From an uncultured Desulfobacterales bacterium (lineage in GTDB: Bacteria; Desulfobacterota; Desulfobacteria; Desulfobacterales; JAFDCJ01), in assembly GCA_945787595.1 (NCBI GenBank), contig CALZJV010000219.1, positions 1 to 17,825 on the forward strand: a stretch of 17,825 bases of DNA, written 5' to 3'. The translations under genes were made by a program, and so were the position numbers. Shown piece by piece: positions 8,052 to 15,987 of the stretch. The notes beneath the pieces were generated by a model that ran no database searches, was not told where the DNA came from, and was given only the letters and a program-made list of their open reading frames with translations. Every line of letters starts with the position of its first letter. Within the stretch, counting starts at the first letter, position 1.

Positions 8052-8720
8052 ATGGACACCCGCAGGCATTTTTTTACAAAAATGATCCGGTTTCTTGCGG
8101 GCATCGGTCTTTTCTTTGGCCCCCTCTCAACTTCCGTTCACCGTGCTTGGGCCAAAACGAAACGAATCGTCCTGCCCAAAGGCACCAAAATGTCCAAACT
8201 GGTAAACAGCAATCCAGCCACCCTGGATACCCGCAATCTGGAAGTAATTCCTTTGGAAGATTTCGAGACCATGGGACTGACGGATCATCAGGTAAATCTG
8301 GACCAATGGCGCCTGGAGATTACCGGAGCAGTTCAAAAACCGCTCAAACTGACCTATGCTCAGCTTCTTAAATTGCCGCCTATTGAAAGGAATGTTCTCT
8401 TGATTTGTCCGGGATTTTTTACTAATCATGGACGATGGAAAGGTATTTCGATTGCGCAACTGTTGAAATTGACCGAAGCTGAAGAGGGAATCACCCATGT
8501 TTCCGTCCGTGGACCCGAGGGGCGCTATGCAAAACTGGAGCGGTTTCCGATAACAGAAATTATCTCCAATCAGGTTTTCCTGGCCTATCAGGTCAACGGG
8601 CAGGAGCTTCCCCGTAAGCATGGATTTCCCTTACGCACAGTGGCAGAAGATCACTATGGCTCTGAGTGGGTAAAATTCGTCCACCTCATCGAAGCGCACA
8701 AGATTGAAAGTTCACAATAG
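8052..8720 (+). CDS. Tat-exported molybdopterin-dependent oxidoreductase (sulfite oxidase fold)
   Basis: 222 residues from the ATG at 8052; an in-frame ATG at 8022 adds ten Lys/Glu-rich residues but has no ribosome binding site, whereas AAGAAGGA at 8031-8038 precedes 8052 (long spacing). The start reads MDTRRHFFTKM, a twin-arginine motif followed by a hydrophobic segment and an AWA cleavage site, so the folded Mo-enzyme is probably exported to the periplasm. The domain is the oxidoreductase molybdopterin-binding fold, with the Mo-ligating Cys in LLICPGF (Cys119) and a C-terminal HGFPLR segment. It is shorter than MsrP/YedY and lacks a dimerisation domain. No haem-membrane partner (MsrQ) is adjacent. 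Substrate unknown. Confidence 0.85.
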   Translation: MDTRRHFFTKMIRFLAGIGLFFGPLSTSVHRAWAKTKRIVLPKGTKMSKLVNSNPATLDTRNLEVIPLEDFETMGLTDHQVNLDQWRLEITGAVQKPLKLTYAQLLKLPPIERNVLLICPGFFTNHGRWKGISIAQLLKLTEAEEGITHVSVRGPEGRYAKLERFPITEIISNQVFLAYQVNGQELPRKHGFPLRTVAEDHYGSEWVKFVHLIEAHKIESSQ

Positions 8721-8819
8721 GTTCAACAATACTCCGTTACTTTTGATGCCTTAACAATTAAACCGGCTGTATTTTCCGGTCAGGGGCTATCAACAAGTCT
8801 TGAATCAAAAGGAGCAACC

Positions 8820-11553
8820 ATGAATAAAACCGAATTCATCAACCAGGTCAAGGTTCAAGGCAACAAATATCAAATATTTGAAATAAACAGACTGGAAGAG
8901 AAGGGAATCGCAACGGTCAGCAGGCTGCCCTTTTCAATCAAAATTCTGGTTGAGAACCTTTTGCGCAAACTGGACGGCCGGATAGTCAGAGAAGAAGATC
9001 TGCTCAATATTGCCAAATGGAAAAAACGCTATCGTACACCTGTTGAGATTCCATATCACCCCGGCCGCGTATTGATGCAGGATTTTACCGGGGTGCCGGC
9101 AGTAGTGGACCTGGCCGCCATGCGCGATGCAGTTCGGGAGCTTGGCGGGGATCCTGCAAAAATAAATCCATTGGTGCCGGTGGATTTGATCGTCGATCAC
9201 TCCGTCCAGGTGGATTATTTCGGCACTTCGGATGCTTTGACCAAAAACGTCGCCAAAGAATACGAACGAAATTCGGAAAGATATGCGCTGCTCAAATGGG
9301 CCCAGAAAAGCTTTGACAACTTTAACGTCGTACCGCCGAGTTCCGGGATCTGTCATCAGGTCAACCTCGAATATCTGGCACACGCAAAACGGTGGAGACG
9401 GAATCATTGCGTATCCGGACACCCTGGTCGGCACCGATTCGCACACCACCATGATAAACGGCCTTGGTGTCATGGGTTGGGGTGTCGGCGGCATCGAGGC
9501 CGAAGCGGTCATGCTCGGTCAACCCTATTACATGTCTATTCCCGAAGTCATCGGCGTAAAGATGAAGGGCGAGCTGCAAGAAGGTGTGACAGCCACGGAT
9601 CTAGTACTGAAAGTCACCGAAATGCTCAGAGAGCACGGCGTGGTTGAAAAATTTGTAGAATACTTCGGCCCAGGCATGAAGAACCTGTCTGTCCCCGACA
9701 GGGCCACCATCTCCAACATGACGCCTGAATACGGTGCGACCATGGGATTTTTCCCGGTGGATGAAAAAACCATCGATTACCTGGTGATGACGAACCGTGC
9801 GCAACAGGCTCAATTGGTTGAGCACTGTGCCAAAGCCCTGGGTCTTTTTTATTCCCGTACCGAAGATCCCGAATACAGCGAAATTCTCGAACTGGATCTT
9901 GGCCAAGTTGTCCCATCCGTCGCCGGTCCTGCCAGACCCCAGGATAGAATCAGTCTACCGGATCTTAAGAGCGACTTCGCCAACATACTCGGATGCGACT
10001 ACGAAAGGGATACCGATGTAGCAAATATTTCCACCTATCACGATGAATCGGGCAGCCGTGCCACCCGACCGGAGACCTGTGCCCCCAAAAAGAAGATTTG
10101 TAAAATCGTCGTCAATGGACAGCAGACAGAAATATGCGACGGCAGCATTGTGATTGCAGCCATCACCTCCTGTACAAATACGTCGAATCCGTTTGTCTTG
10201 CTGGGGGCCGGCCTGATAGCCAAAAAAGCCTTGGAAAAAGGCCTCAAGGTGCCGCAGGTTGTGAAAACATCTCTTGCGCCCGGCTCAAAGGTGGTGGTCG
10301 ATTACCTTAAAGACGCCGAACTTCTCAAACCTCTCGAAACCCTTGGTTTCTATCTGGCCGGCTATGGCTGCACCACCTGTATCGGCAACAGCGGCCCTCT
10401 GCCTTCTGAGATTGATGACGCCATTACTGAAAATGACCTGACGGTCGCAGCCGTTCTTTCCGGAAACCGCAATTTTGAAGCCCGCATTCATCAGCGCGTC
10501 AAGGCAAATTTTCTGGCCTCACCCATGCTGGTGGTTGCCTTTGCGCTCGCCGGAAGGATTGATATCGATCTGACCACCGAACCCATTGCCCTGGGCACCA
10601 ATGAAGAACCGGTGTATCTCAAAGATATCTGGCCGGATTCCAAGGAGATTGGGGACCTTGTCAACCAGCATGTGAAGCAACAGTTTTTTAAATCAGAGTA
10701 TGACAAAATATTTGACGGTGACGAATTCTGGCAAAACCTGCAGGTGACGGAAAGTACCACGTTTCGCTGGGATGAAAATTCGACTTATATTAAGAAGCCG
10801 CCATATTTTGACGGATTCAGTCTGCAGCCGGCCCCATTAAGTAATATCAGGGATGCAAAGACATTGCTTCTCATGGGTGATTCAATCACAACCGACCACA
10901 TATCGCCGGCCGGCGCCATCCCGCAAAACTATCCTGCGGGAAAATATTTAATGGATCAGAGTATCGCCCCGCAGGATTTTAATTCTTATGGCTCCAGAAG
11001 AGGCAACCATGAAGTCATGATGCGGGGCACTTTCGGCAATATTCGTATTAAAAACAGAATGATAGGTCAAAAAGAAGGCAGCTATACCCTCAAATATCCG
11101 GATGGTAGTGAGATGTTCATTTATGAGGCTGCGATGAAATACCAGGCCGAAACAATCCCGCTTGTTATTTTGGCAGGCAAAGAATACGGCTCAGGATCTT
11201 CCAGAGATTGGGCTGCCAAAGGAACCAACCTGCTTGGGATAAAGGCGGTCATCACCGAATCATTTGAACGGATCCATCGCAGCAACCTCGTCGGTATGGG
11301 CGTTCTGCCGCTGGTCTTTAAATCAGGAGACAGCTGGCAAAGCCTCGGTCTGGAAGGATCTGAAATATTTTCCATCAGCGGTATCGAAGATATAACTCCC
11401 CGCAAAGTTCTGAAGGTCAAAGCCGTCAAAGTAGACGGCCGTGAAATCAATTTTGAAGTTATCGCTCGGCTGGACACCGATGTGGATGTCGCTTATTTTG
11501 AAAACGACGGAATCCTGCCTTACGTTTTACGCAAAATATTGGCTGAAAACTAA
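8820..11553 (+). pseudogene. acnA: Aconitate hydratase A, reading frame disrupted
   Basis: Two overlapping frames together encode a full AcnA/IRP1-type aconitase (citrate to isocitrate, TCA cycle, 4Fe-4S). The first (8820-9647) carries the N-terminus through GICHQVNLEYLA. The second is homologous only from about 9385 (AYPDTLVGTDSHTTM) to 11553; the ATG at 9283 in that frame is not a real start. Cluster-ligand motifs are intact: SCTNTSNP (Cys at about 10171) and GYGCTTCIGNSGP, plus the C-terminal swivel domain with DHISPAGAIP and SRDWAAKG. AAAGGAG just before 8820 supports the start. Compared with E. coli AcnA from memory, the joint is about four residues short, suggesting an 11-base deletion rather than one inserted base. 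It may be a real lesion or an assembly/sequencing error. icd lies downstream. Confidence 0.9.
9381..9391 (+). other. Frameshift joint in acnA
   Basis: The upstream frame is homologous through the Ala codon ending at 9380 (LEYLA) and the downstream frame from the Gln codon at 9385 (QNGGDG). Moving between them needs a +1 shift, equivalent to one extra base or to loss of 3n+2 bases. The short distance from LEYL to AYPDT favours loss of about 11 bases. No slippery heptamer or homopolymer longer than four As is here, so programmed frameshifting is unlikely. Confidence 0.75.
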
Positions 11554-11574
11554 GATACTGGTTGATAGTTGCTG

Positions 11575-11666
11575 GTAGCGTCGGACACCGTGCCCACTGA
11601 GTGGATCTTGATCACGACACGTAGGGTCGGCCACCGTGCCCACTGAGTGGATCTTGATCACGACAC
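11575..11666. repeat. 46-bp tandem repeat, two units
   Basis: Units 11575-11620 and 11621-11666 agree at 44 of 46 positions. Each starts with a GTAGGGTCGGCCACCGTGCC-type REP core and continues through a conserved spacer ending in CACGACAC. A third partial unit starts at 11667. It lies between the acnA stop and the RAYT gene. Confidence 0.9.
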
Positions 11667-11765
11667 GTAGGGTCGGCCACCGTGCCGACATGTTGTACAT
11701 GGATCAAGACGTGTAGAGTTTTCTCGGTACCGACCTGACCAGGCAGCCACGGTGGGCTGCCCTAC
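11667..11765. repeat. Left paired REP module (BIME-like) upstream of RAYT
   Basis: Contains a forward REP hairpin, GTCGGC-CACCGT-GCCGAC (11672-11689, perfect 6-bp stem), and about 50 bases later an inverted REP, GGCAGCC-ACGGTG-GGCTGCC (11742-11761, perfect 7-bp stem). The two loops are nearly reverse complements. The module ends 21 bases before the RAYT start and matches the right module at both ends. Confidence 0.85.
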
Positions 11766-11786
11766 TATATATGAGAGTTTCTGAAT

Positions 11787-12245
11787 GTGGCTCTAAAACA
11801 AAGAAAAAATATTCGTCTTAAAAAAGAGGTGTATTCAAAGCAAAATCAAATTTTTAGTATTACTATTTGTACAAAAGATCGCAAATCCCTGTTTAAGAAT
11901 AGAGACTGGGCAACAGTGATAATCGACACATTGCAAACAGGCCCATTCGGAAAAAATGTTAAATGCTATGCTTATTGCTTGATGCCAGATCATCTGCATC
12001 TCCAACTATCACCAATTGATGGCAATTTAATTGATCAAATAAACAGATGGAAAAGCTACACCACCAATCTACTACAAAAATCTGGACTGGAAGGACCCTG
12101 CTGGCAAAGAAGTTTTTATGACCATGCTTTGCGCAAGGACGAAGACATCAAATCCGTAGCCGAGTATATCGTTAATAATCCAGTCCGATCTAAATTAGTT
12201 AAAAATTGGAACGCTTATCCATTTTCTTGGCACAAGTGGCAGTAG
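11787..12245 (+). CDS. REP-associated tyrosine transposase (RAYT, IS200-like Y1 fold)
   Basis: 152 residues from a GTG start; no strong ribosome binding site, suggesting low expression. RAYTs are HUH-type single-strand nucleases thought to cut and move REP hairpins. Seen: the HUH motif in MPDHLHL (His69, His71), a [11 protein letters not shown] segment at 106-116, and the [12 protein letters not shown] helix at 127-138 with the likely catalytic Tyr127 (Tyr111 is the alternative). The length suits a complete single-domain RAYT. The gene is visibly A-rich compared with the icd and acnA genes around it, a sign of separate origin. REP hairpins lie on both sides, and the TAG stop falls inside the first right-hand repeat. 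It sits between acnA and icd, probably breaking what would otherwise be adjacent TCA genes. Confidence 0.92.
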   Translation: MALKQRKNIRLKKEVYSKQNQIFSITICTKDRKSLFKNRDWATVIIDTLQTGPFGKNVKCYAYCLMPDHLHLQLSPIDGNLIDQINRWKSYTTNLLQKSGLEGPCWQRSFYDHALRKDEDIKSVAEYIVNNPVRSKLVKNWNAYPFSWHKWQ

Positions 12246-12342
12246 GGTCGGCCACCGTGCCGACTTTAAGGGAGCAAGTACGGATATCGAAGAGCCGGCC
12301 ACCGCGCCGGCCTCAAGAGGCAGCCACGGTGGGCTGGCCTAC
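12242..12342. repeat. Right paired REP module (BIME-like) downstream of RAYT
   Basis: Three hairpins: GTCGGC-CACCGT-GCCGAC at 12247-12264, a variant GCCGGC-CACCGC-GCCGGC at 12294-12311, and an inverted copy at 12319-12342 matching the left inverted copy (11742-11765) at 23 of 24 positions. The 23 bases at 12242-12264 are identical to 11667-11689. The module overlaps the last bases of the RAYT gene and ends 17 bases before the icd ribosome binding site. Confidence 0.88.
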
Positions 12343-12372
12343 GCAACTTCTAATGGCAAGAGGAAAAACATC

Positions 12373-13596
12373 ATGACAATCGAAGGGCAAATTCTAAAAT
12401 CCAAAGACGGATCGCTAATAGTACCCGATCATCCCATTATATCCTATATCGAAGGTGACGGAATCGGGCCGGACATCTGGCAGGCGGCTCGCCTGGTAAT
12501 GGACAGTGCCGTTCAAAAAGCCTACAGCGGCGAGCGACGGATCAACTGGCTTGAAGTGCTGGCCGGGGAAAAAGGTTTTCAGAAAACGGGCACCTGGCTT
12601 CCCGACGAGACCCTGGATGCAATCCAAAAAAACGTGGTGGCAATTAAGGGACCGATGACTACCCCGGTGGGAAAAGGAATTCGAAGCTTAAATGTCGCCA
12701 TTCGGCAAAAACTGGACCTTTATGCCTGTGTGCGGCCGGTTAAATATATTGATCAGGTGCCGAGCCCCATGAAACATCCGGAAAACATCGACATGGTGGT
12801 CTTCAGGGAAAATACGGAAGATCTCTATGCCGGCATCGAATACCAGGCCGGCAGCCCTGAGGCCGACAAACTAAGGGCATTTTTAAACGAACAAATGGGT
12901 ACCTCTTTGCAGGAGGAAACCGCGCTGGGTATCAAACCTATGAGCGCGAGAAATACCAAACGCCTGGTGGCTGCGGCCATTGCCTATGCCATCGACAATG
13001 ATCGTCCGACCGTTACGTTGATGCACAAAGGCAACATCATGAAATTTACCGAAGCTGCTTTTGCTAAATGGGGCTACGAGGTCGCCCGCGAAAAATTCGG
13101 TAATCATACTATCACTGAAAGAGAACTTTACGATGACTACCAGGGCAAATTACCCAAAGGAAAAGTTTTAATCAAGGACCGCATTGCCGACATGCTGTTC
13201 CAGCAAGTCCTGCTGAGACCCGACGAATACCACGTGATTGCCACGCCTAACCTGAACGGTGACTATCTCTCGGATGCATTGGCCGCCCAGGTGGGTGGAC
13301 TGGGTATGGCACCCGGTGCAAATATCGGCGACAACTGCGCAGTTTTTGAGGCTACCCACGGTACCGCACCCAAATACGCCGGTCTGGACAAGGTCAACCC
13401 AAGTTCCTTAATCCTGTCGGGGGCTATGATGCTCGACTATATGGATTGGCGGCAATCCGCCGATTTGATCCGGCAGGCGCTTCAGGCCACCATTAAATCA
13501 GGCACTGTAACCTACGACCTGGCCCGTCAGATCGAAGGTGCCAGGGAAGTGAAATGTTCGAAGTTTGCCCAAAGCATCGTGAAACACATGGGCTGA
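12373..13596 (+). CDS. icd: Isocitrate dehydrogenase, NADP-dependent
   Basis: 407 residues, close to E. coli Icd (416). It oxidatively decarboxylates isocitrate to 2-oxoglutarate in the TCA cycle, using the product of the aconitase encoded upstream. Seen: substrate loop [13 protein letters not shown], with Ser105 equivalent to the AceK-regulated Ser113 of E. coli; Lys224 in [10 protein letters not shown]; metal-binding [11 protein letters not shown] at 293-303; and HGTAPKYAG at 329-337. Cofactor discriminators are of the NADP type: Lys334-Tyr335 and the VTYDLAR segment with Tyr381 and Arg385 at the E. coli Tyr391/Arg395 spacing. AGAGGA at 12359-12364 supports the ATG. With zwf, this is the second probable NADPH source in the window. 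No aceK is visible, so phosphorylation control is not implied. Confidence 0.97.
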   Translation: MTIEGQILKSKDGSLIVPDHPIISYIEGDGIGPDIWQAARLVMDSAVQKAYSGERRINWLEVLAGEKGFQKTGTWLPDETLDAIQKNVVAIKGPMTTPVGKGIRSLNVAIRQKLDLYACVRPVKYIDQVPSPMKHPENIDMVVFRENTEDLYAGIEYQAGSPEADKLRAFLNEQMGTSLQEETALGIKPMSARNTKRLVAAAIAYAIDNDRPTVTLMHKGNIMKFTEAAFAKWGYEVAREKFGNHTITERELYDDYQGKLPKGKVLIKDRIADMLFQQVLLRPDEYHVIATPNLNGDYLSDALAAQVGGLGMAPGANIGDNCAVFEATHGTAPKYAGLDKVNPSSLILSGAMMLDYMDWRQSADLIRQALQATIKSGTVTYDLARQIEGAREVKCSKFAQSIVKHMG

Positions 13597-13598
13597 TT

Positions 13599-14081
13599 AC
13601 AGAAAACAGAGGTCAGAAGACGGAGGGCAGAGGACAGATATTTTGAAGTCGGAAGTGGGAAGGCGGAATTAGGAATGATAAAGCAGAGGGCATGGGGTGG
13701 AGCGCATAGCGTATAAAAGACTGATTTTTAAATAAGATTGTTACCAGGCTCCATGGGCTTTGCCTTTTTCCGACTTCCCCCCGGGGCGTAGGCATAGGCC
13801 CCTATGGGCCGGAGGCCGCATTCCGACTTCCGAATTCTTCGATATACTCTATGCCCTTTGCTCTATGCCCTTTTAACCCGTAACCCGTAACTTTATATCA
13901 GAGCACAGAAAACAGAGGCCAGATGACAGAATACAGATTACAGATGCCGGAAATCAGATTGCAAGGATAGTTCATTCCTGCAACCACTTGGATCCTCCTG
14001 CACCTTCCATTGAGCGATGTCTTCCTCTATGCACGATGCCCTTTGCTCTATGCCCTTTTGCCCGTAACCTGGAACCTTTCA
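13599..14081. repeat. Mosaic of short-word direct and inverted repeats between icd and the lipase
   Basis: This gap of about 490 bases has no credible gene. ATGCCCTTTGCTCTATGCCC plus four Ts is repeated exactly at 13851-13874 and 14036-14059. ACAGAAAACAGAGG occurs at 13599-13612 and 13905-13918. GAAGTCGGAA at 13645-13654 is the reverse complement of 13768-13777 and 13821-13830. CATAGG-CC-CCTATG (13793-13806) is palindromic. These are the same kind of low-complexity words seen in the gaps at 902-1145 and 2613-3055. No clear promoter for the lipase was found. Confidence 0.6.
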
Positions 14082-14089
14082 GTTTAAAT

Positions 14090-15523
14090 ATGATGACAAA
14101 AAGACGTCAATTCGTTGTCTGCATCATCTTATTGACTATTGTGGCGACTACTGCCTGCAGTGCTCCTCCGCGTGCGCCGAGTCTGGGAGGGCTTTACAAC
14201 GAACTGGCCCAAAACGAAGATCCCCGTCGCAATCCGGTGATACTCATCCCTGGGATCCTCGGTTCCAAACTGGTTGACAGGCCATCGCAGGTGATTGTGT
14301 GGGGAACCTTCGGTTTCGGCAATGCCAACCCCAACAGCGCTGAAGGTGCCCGTCTGGTTGCACTTCCCATGGCGAGGGCCAAAAAACTGAGCGAATTGCA
14401 TGACAACGTCATCCCCACCGAAACCCTGGACAAAGTCGTCATCAGTTTCGGCGGCTATCCGCTGGTGCTTAATACCTACGCCTACATTTTGGGGGTCCTC
14501 GGCGTCGGTGGATATCGGGACCAGCAACAGGCTGAGCAGGGCGTCGTTGACTGGGGTGATCATCATTTTACCTGCTTTCAATTTGCCTACGATTGGCGGC
14601 GGGATATTGTCGAAAGCGCCATAAAACTAGATGGTTTCATTAAAGAAAAGAAGCAATATGTCGAACAGGAGCTTGAAAGGCGCTTCGGCATCACGGATCA
14701 TGATGTTAAATTTGACATCATCGCCCATTCCATGGGCGGCTTGGTGGCCCGCTATTATCTGCGATACGGCGCCCGGGACCTTCCGGCAGATGGCAGCCTG
14801 CCGCAAATAACCTGGGCCGGAAGCCGCCATGTGAGCAATGTTGTCATGGTCGGCACCCCCAACGGAGGGGCCATGGATGCCATGCTGAAACTGATCGAAG
14901 GCTACCACCCTGCCCTGCTGTTGCCCAACTACCCGCCGGCAGTCATCGGCACCATGCCGTCCCTCTACCAAATGCTACCGCGCAGCCGACACGGAGTCTT
15001 GCAGGACAATCAGAGCCGTCCGGTTGATGATATTTTCGATCCTGAACTTTGGCGCAAAAACGGTTGGGGCTTGACAAATCCGAAGCAGGACAAGGTGCTG
15101 CGGATGTTACTGCCCAAAGCGGAAAACCCTGAAAACAGAAAGCAGATCACTTTTGAATATTTAACCAGAGTCCTAAACCGCGCCAAATTATTTACAAAGG
15201 CGATGGATGTCCCCGCCCGACCACCGGAAACTCTCCATCTCTATCTGGTCGCCGGTGATGCCGAAGACACGGATAAAGCGGCCCGTTTCGGCCAAAACGG
15301 CCAACTTACCGTTTCACAGAAGGGACCGGGAGATTCAGTCGTCCTGCGAAGCAGTGCACTGATGGATGAACGCGGTCCAGAAAGGCAAACATCCCGCCTG
15401 ATTTCGCCCATCGGTTGGAAGCAGGTGCTCTTTTTATTTTCCGATCACAGCAATATTACCAATGATCCGGCATTTACCGATAATCTCCTGTATATTTTGC
15501 TGGAGAGTCCACGAGATAGTTAA
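14090..15523 (+). CDS. LCAT/PGAP1-like alpha/beta-hydrolase, probable lipoprotein
   Basis: 477 residues from the ATG at 14090 (another at 14093). The open frame extends to 13988, but those 34 residues come from the repeat array and hide the signal sequence. The start MMTKRRQF, a hydrophobic stretch and TTAC at 20-23 form a lipoprotein-like signal with Cys23, though Thr at -3 is atypical. The lecithin:cholesterol-acyltransferase-like domain shows the oxyanion segment LIPGILGSKL at 52-61, the nucleophile in AHSMGG (Ser214; Ala replaces the usual first Gly of GxSxG), TPNGGAMDAM, and the probable acid and base Asp415 (GPGDSVVLRSSAL) and His453 (SDHSNITNDP). It probably hydrolyses or transfers acyl chains of lipids at the cell envelope; the exact substrate is unknown. 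No strong ribosome binding site is visible. Confidence 0.82.
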   Translation: MMTKRRQFVVCIILLTIVATTACSAPPRAPSLGGLYNELAQNEDPRRNPVILIPGILGSKLVDRPSQVIVWGTFGFGNANPNSAEGARLVALPMARAKKLSELHDNVIPTETLDKVVISFGGYPLVLNTYAYILGVLGVGGYRDQQQAEQGVVDWGDHHFTCFQFAYDWRRDIVESAIKLDGFIKEKKQYVEQELERRFGITDHDVKFDIIAHSMGGLVARYYLRYGARDLPADGSLPQITWAGSRHVSNVVMVGTPNGGAMDAMLKLIEGYHPALLLPNYPPAVIGTMPSLYQMLPRSRHGVLQDNQSRPVDDIFDPELWRKNGWGLTNPKQDKVLRMLLPKAENPENRKQITFEYLTRVLNRAKLFTKAMDVPARPPETLHLYLVAGDAEDTDKAARFGQNGQLTVSQKGPGDSVVLRSSALMDERGPERQTSRLISPIGWKQVLFLFSDHSNITNDPAFTDNLLYILLESPRDS

Positions 15524-15538
15524 ATAAAATCTTGTTAT

Positions 15539-15566
15539 TTGGATTGTAAGGGATGCAGCATAAAAT
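15539..15566 (+). promoter_or_regulatory. Possible sigma70-type promoter for the CMD-arsS pair
   Basis: TTGGAT (15539-15544) and TAAAAT (15561-15566) are spaced by 16 bases. The -10 is good, the -35 poor. It lies in the gap between the lipase stop and the CMD gene, about 60 bases before the start codon. Weak, sequence-only evidence. Confidence 0.22.
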
Positions 15567-15628
15567 CGACAGAATCTGTAAACGGATTAATCTGAATTCA
15601 ACACCTATACTATGAGGAGCAAGGTTTT

Positions 15629-15961
15629 ATGGAAACGTATTACAAACCGGAAGATCTTCCAAAATTTGAAGAAATCGGCAAAGAGGCCCCGGAGCTGGCA
15701 AAGAAATTTTTTGAATATTACGGCGCAGTTTTTGCCGAGGGCGAACTTAGCGAAAGAGAAAAAGCTCTTATTGCTTTAGCGGTCGCGCACACCATCCAGT
15801 GTCCGTACTGTATCGATGCTTACACTCAAGCCTGCCTGGAAAAGGGTTCTAACCTGGCGGAGATGACAGAGGCCGTTCATGTCGTAACGGCCATCAGAGG
15901 TGGCGCTTCCCTCGTTCACGGAATTCAGATGCGCAATCACGCTCAAAAATTGTCCATATAA
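15629..15961 (+). CDS. Carboxymuconolactone decarboxylase-fold protein, arsenosugar-associated peroxidase-like
   Basis: 110 residues, a single CMD/AhpD-like helical domain. The redox motif QCPYCIDAY places Cys58 and Cys61 as a CxxC pair at the start of a helix, as in alkylhydroperoxidase-like proteins. The usual AhpD His three residues after the second Cys is not present (Ala64-Tyr65 there), so peroxidase activity is uncertain. GAGGAG at 15614-15619 precedes the ATG by 9 bases. The radical SAM gene arsS follows after 26 bases, almost certainly in one transcript. CMD proteins of this size are the standard neighbour of ArsS and are annotated as arsenosugar biosynthesis-associated peroxidase-like. 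A role as redox or substrate-delivery partner for ArsS is inference from context. Confidence 0.88.
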   Translation: METYYKPEDLPKFEEIGKEAPELAKKFFEYYGAVFAEGELSEREKALIALAVAHTIQCPYCIDAYTQACLEKGSNLAEMTEAVHVVTAIRGGASLVHGIQMRNHAQKLSI

Positions 15962-15987
15962 CTGAAGATGCTAATAAAGAAGAAATC

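Noticed and set aside
8127..8621. 164-codon open frame on the - strand over the molybdopterin enzyme
   Set aside because: Antisense shadow with no motif; the + strand has the Tat signal and Mo-ligand Cys.
9283..9384. ATG at 9283 as a start for a separate short aconitase
   Set aside because: The first ~34 residues in that frame are out-of-frame aconitase sequence; homology begins only at about 9385.
9375..9395. Programmed ribosomal frameshift in acnA
   Set aside because: No slippery heptamer or stimulatory structure is evident, and the joint is short of residues compared with the family, pointing to a deletion or assembly error.
8934..9512. 192-codon open frame on the - strand over acnA
   Set aside because: Antisense shadow; the + strand encodes unmistakable aconitase.
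11575..12342. CRISPR-like reading of the repeats between acnA and icd
   Set aside because: Spacers between the tandem units are themselves duplicated, units are in both orientations, and a RAYT gene is present, so these are REP elements.
13988..14089. Upstream start for the lipase
   Set aside because: Those 34 codons are translated from the repeat array and would place the signal peptide internally; the ATG at 14090 gives a proper signal sequence.
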